Shown: piece by piece, positions 63,701 through 64,000 of the stretch | Layout: every line of letters begins with the position of its first letter | How positions within the stretch are numbered: the stretch's first letter is position 1 | NCBI GenBank assembly: GCA_028829895.1 | Contig: CM054178.1 | Location: 71,462,835 to 71,526,834, forward strand | Source of the DNA: Sinotaia quadrata | Lineage: Eukaryota; Mollusca; Gastropoda; Architaenioglossa; Viviparidae | DNA length: 64,000 bases | Direction of reading: 5' to 3' | Notes under the pieces: generated by a model | Seen by the model: the letters and a program-made list of their open reading frames with translations, nothing else | The model's database searches: none | Told to the model about the DNA's origin: nothing | Program-made: the position numbers and the translations under genes

Positions 63701-64000
63701 GTTTCATAAACTCCCCAGCTGGGTCTTGGCAGAGCCCTAGCCGTCAATGCTTTGGGGAGCATTTTGCATAAAATGTAATCTGTTTTTAGCTATCTTTTGG
63801 ATACAGTTGCTAAATAAATTAATTATTTAAAATGTTTTTGTGTTATCCGATGTTTTTTCAAAATTCCTGTAGTTTTTATCTAATTGATTTATCAAAAATT
63901 ATCTGAAGTTATTCTAAAGTTATTTATTATCACTAACAGTATAATTTGAGTATGTTTCAAAACCAGTAATTTGTGGCTGGTACTGGTACAGCTGCCCTCT

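Overview
This is a eukaryotic, AT-rich, intron-rich nuclear DNA window. It carries five recognisable animal protein-coding genes. Intergenic spacing, microsatellites, many degenerate tandem repeats and a decayed non-LTR retrotransposon suggest an invertebrate metazoan. A lophotrochozoan, probably a mollusc, is my best guess, but no species can be named from what is visible. All gene models come from joining exons by eye at GT-AG junctions with matching codon phase; family names rest on remembered motifs, not on a search.

Layout. 1-11.6 kb: no convincing gene; a (GA)n microsatellite, an A/C-rich strand-asymmetric block at 1.2-2.6 kb, then AT-rich filler. 11.6-12.7 kb, minus strand: an intronless SLC25A51-type mitochondrial carrier (NAD+ transporter family). 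14.55-24.6 kb, plus strand: a five-exon Rab20-like small GTPase, head-to-head with the carrier, with a LINE relic in intron 1. 24.6-33.9 kb: no gene; a diverged tandem duplication of an unidentified unit at 29-30.7 kb and several short tandem repeats. 33.9-38.2 kb, plus strand: a four-exon MRNIP (MRN-complex-interacting protein). 39.5-41.4 kb: a long degenerate tandem array. 42.7-46.4 kb, minus strand: a complete five-exon Golgi carbohydrate sulfotransferase. 47-51.4 kb: divergent intergenic region with a 1.1 kb array built on a GTGAATTAGTGTCTTGA-like unit. 51.4-64 kb, plus strand: the 5' part of a gamma-syntrophin gene, which runs off the right edge.

The genes do not form a pathway: they cover mitochondrial NAD+ import, vesicle traffic, DNA-damage response, glycan sulfation and the dystrophin-complex scaffold. 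The most interesting signal is structural. At several exon/intron boundaries the splice site itself, with some exon bases, has been copied in tandem into the intron: the acceptor of Rab20 exon 5 (three copies), the acceptor of sulfotransferase exon 3 (three copies), the donor of sulfotransferase exon 4 (many degenerate copies) and probably the donor of syntrophin exon 8 (many copies). In the two acceptor cases the outer copies run into stop codons, so only the innermost site gives an open frame. Splice-junction-seeded intronic tandem repeats are the pattern I would follow up.
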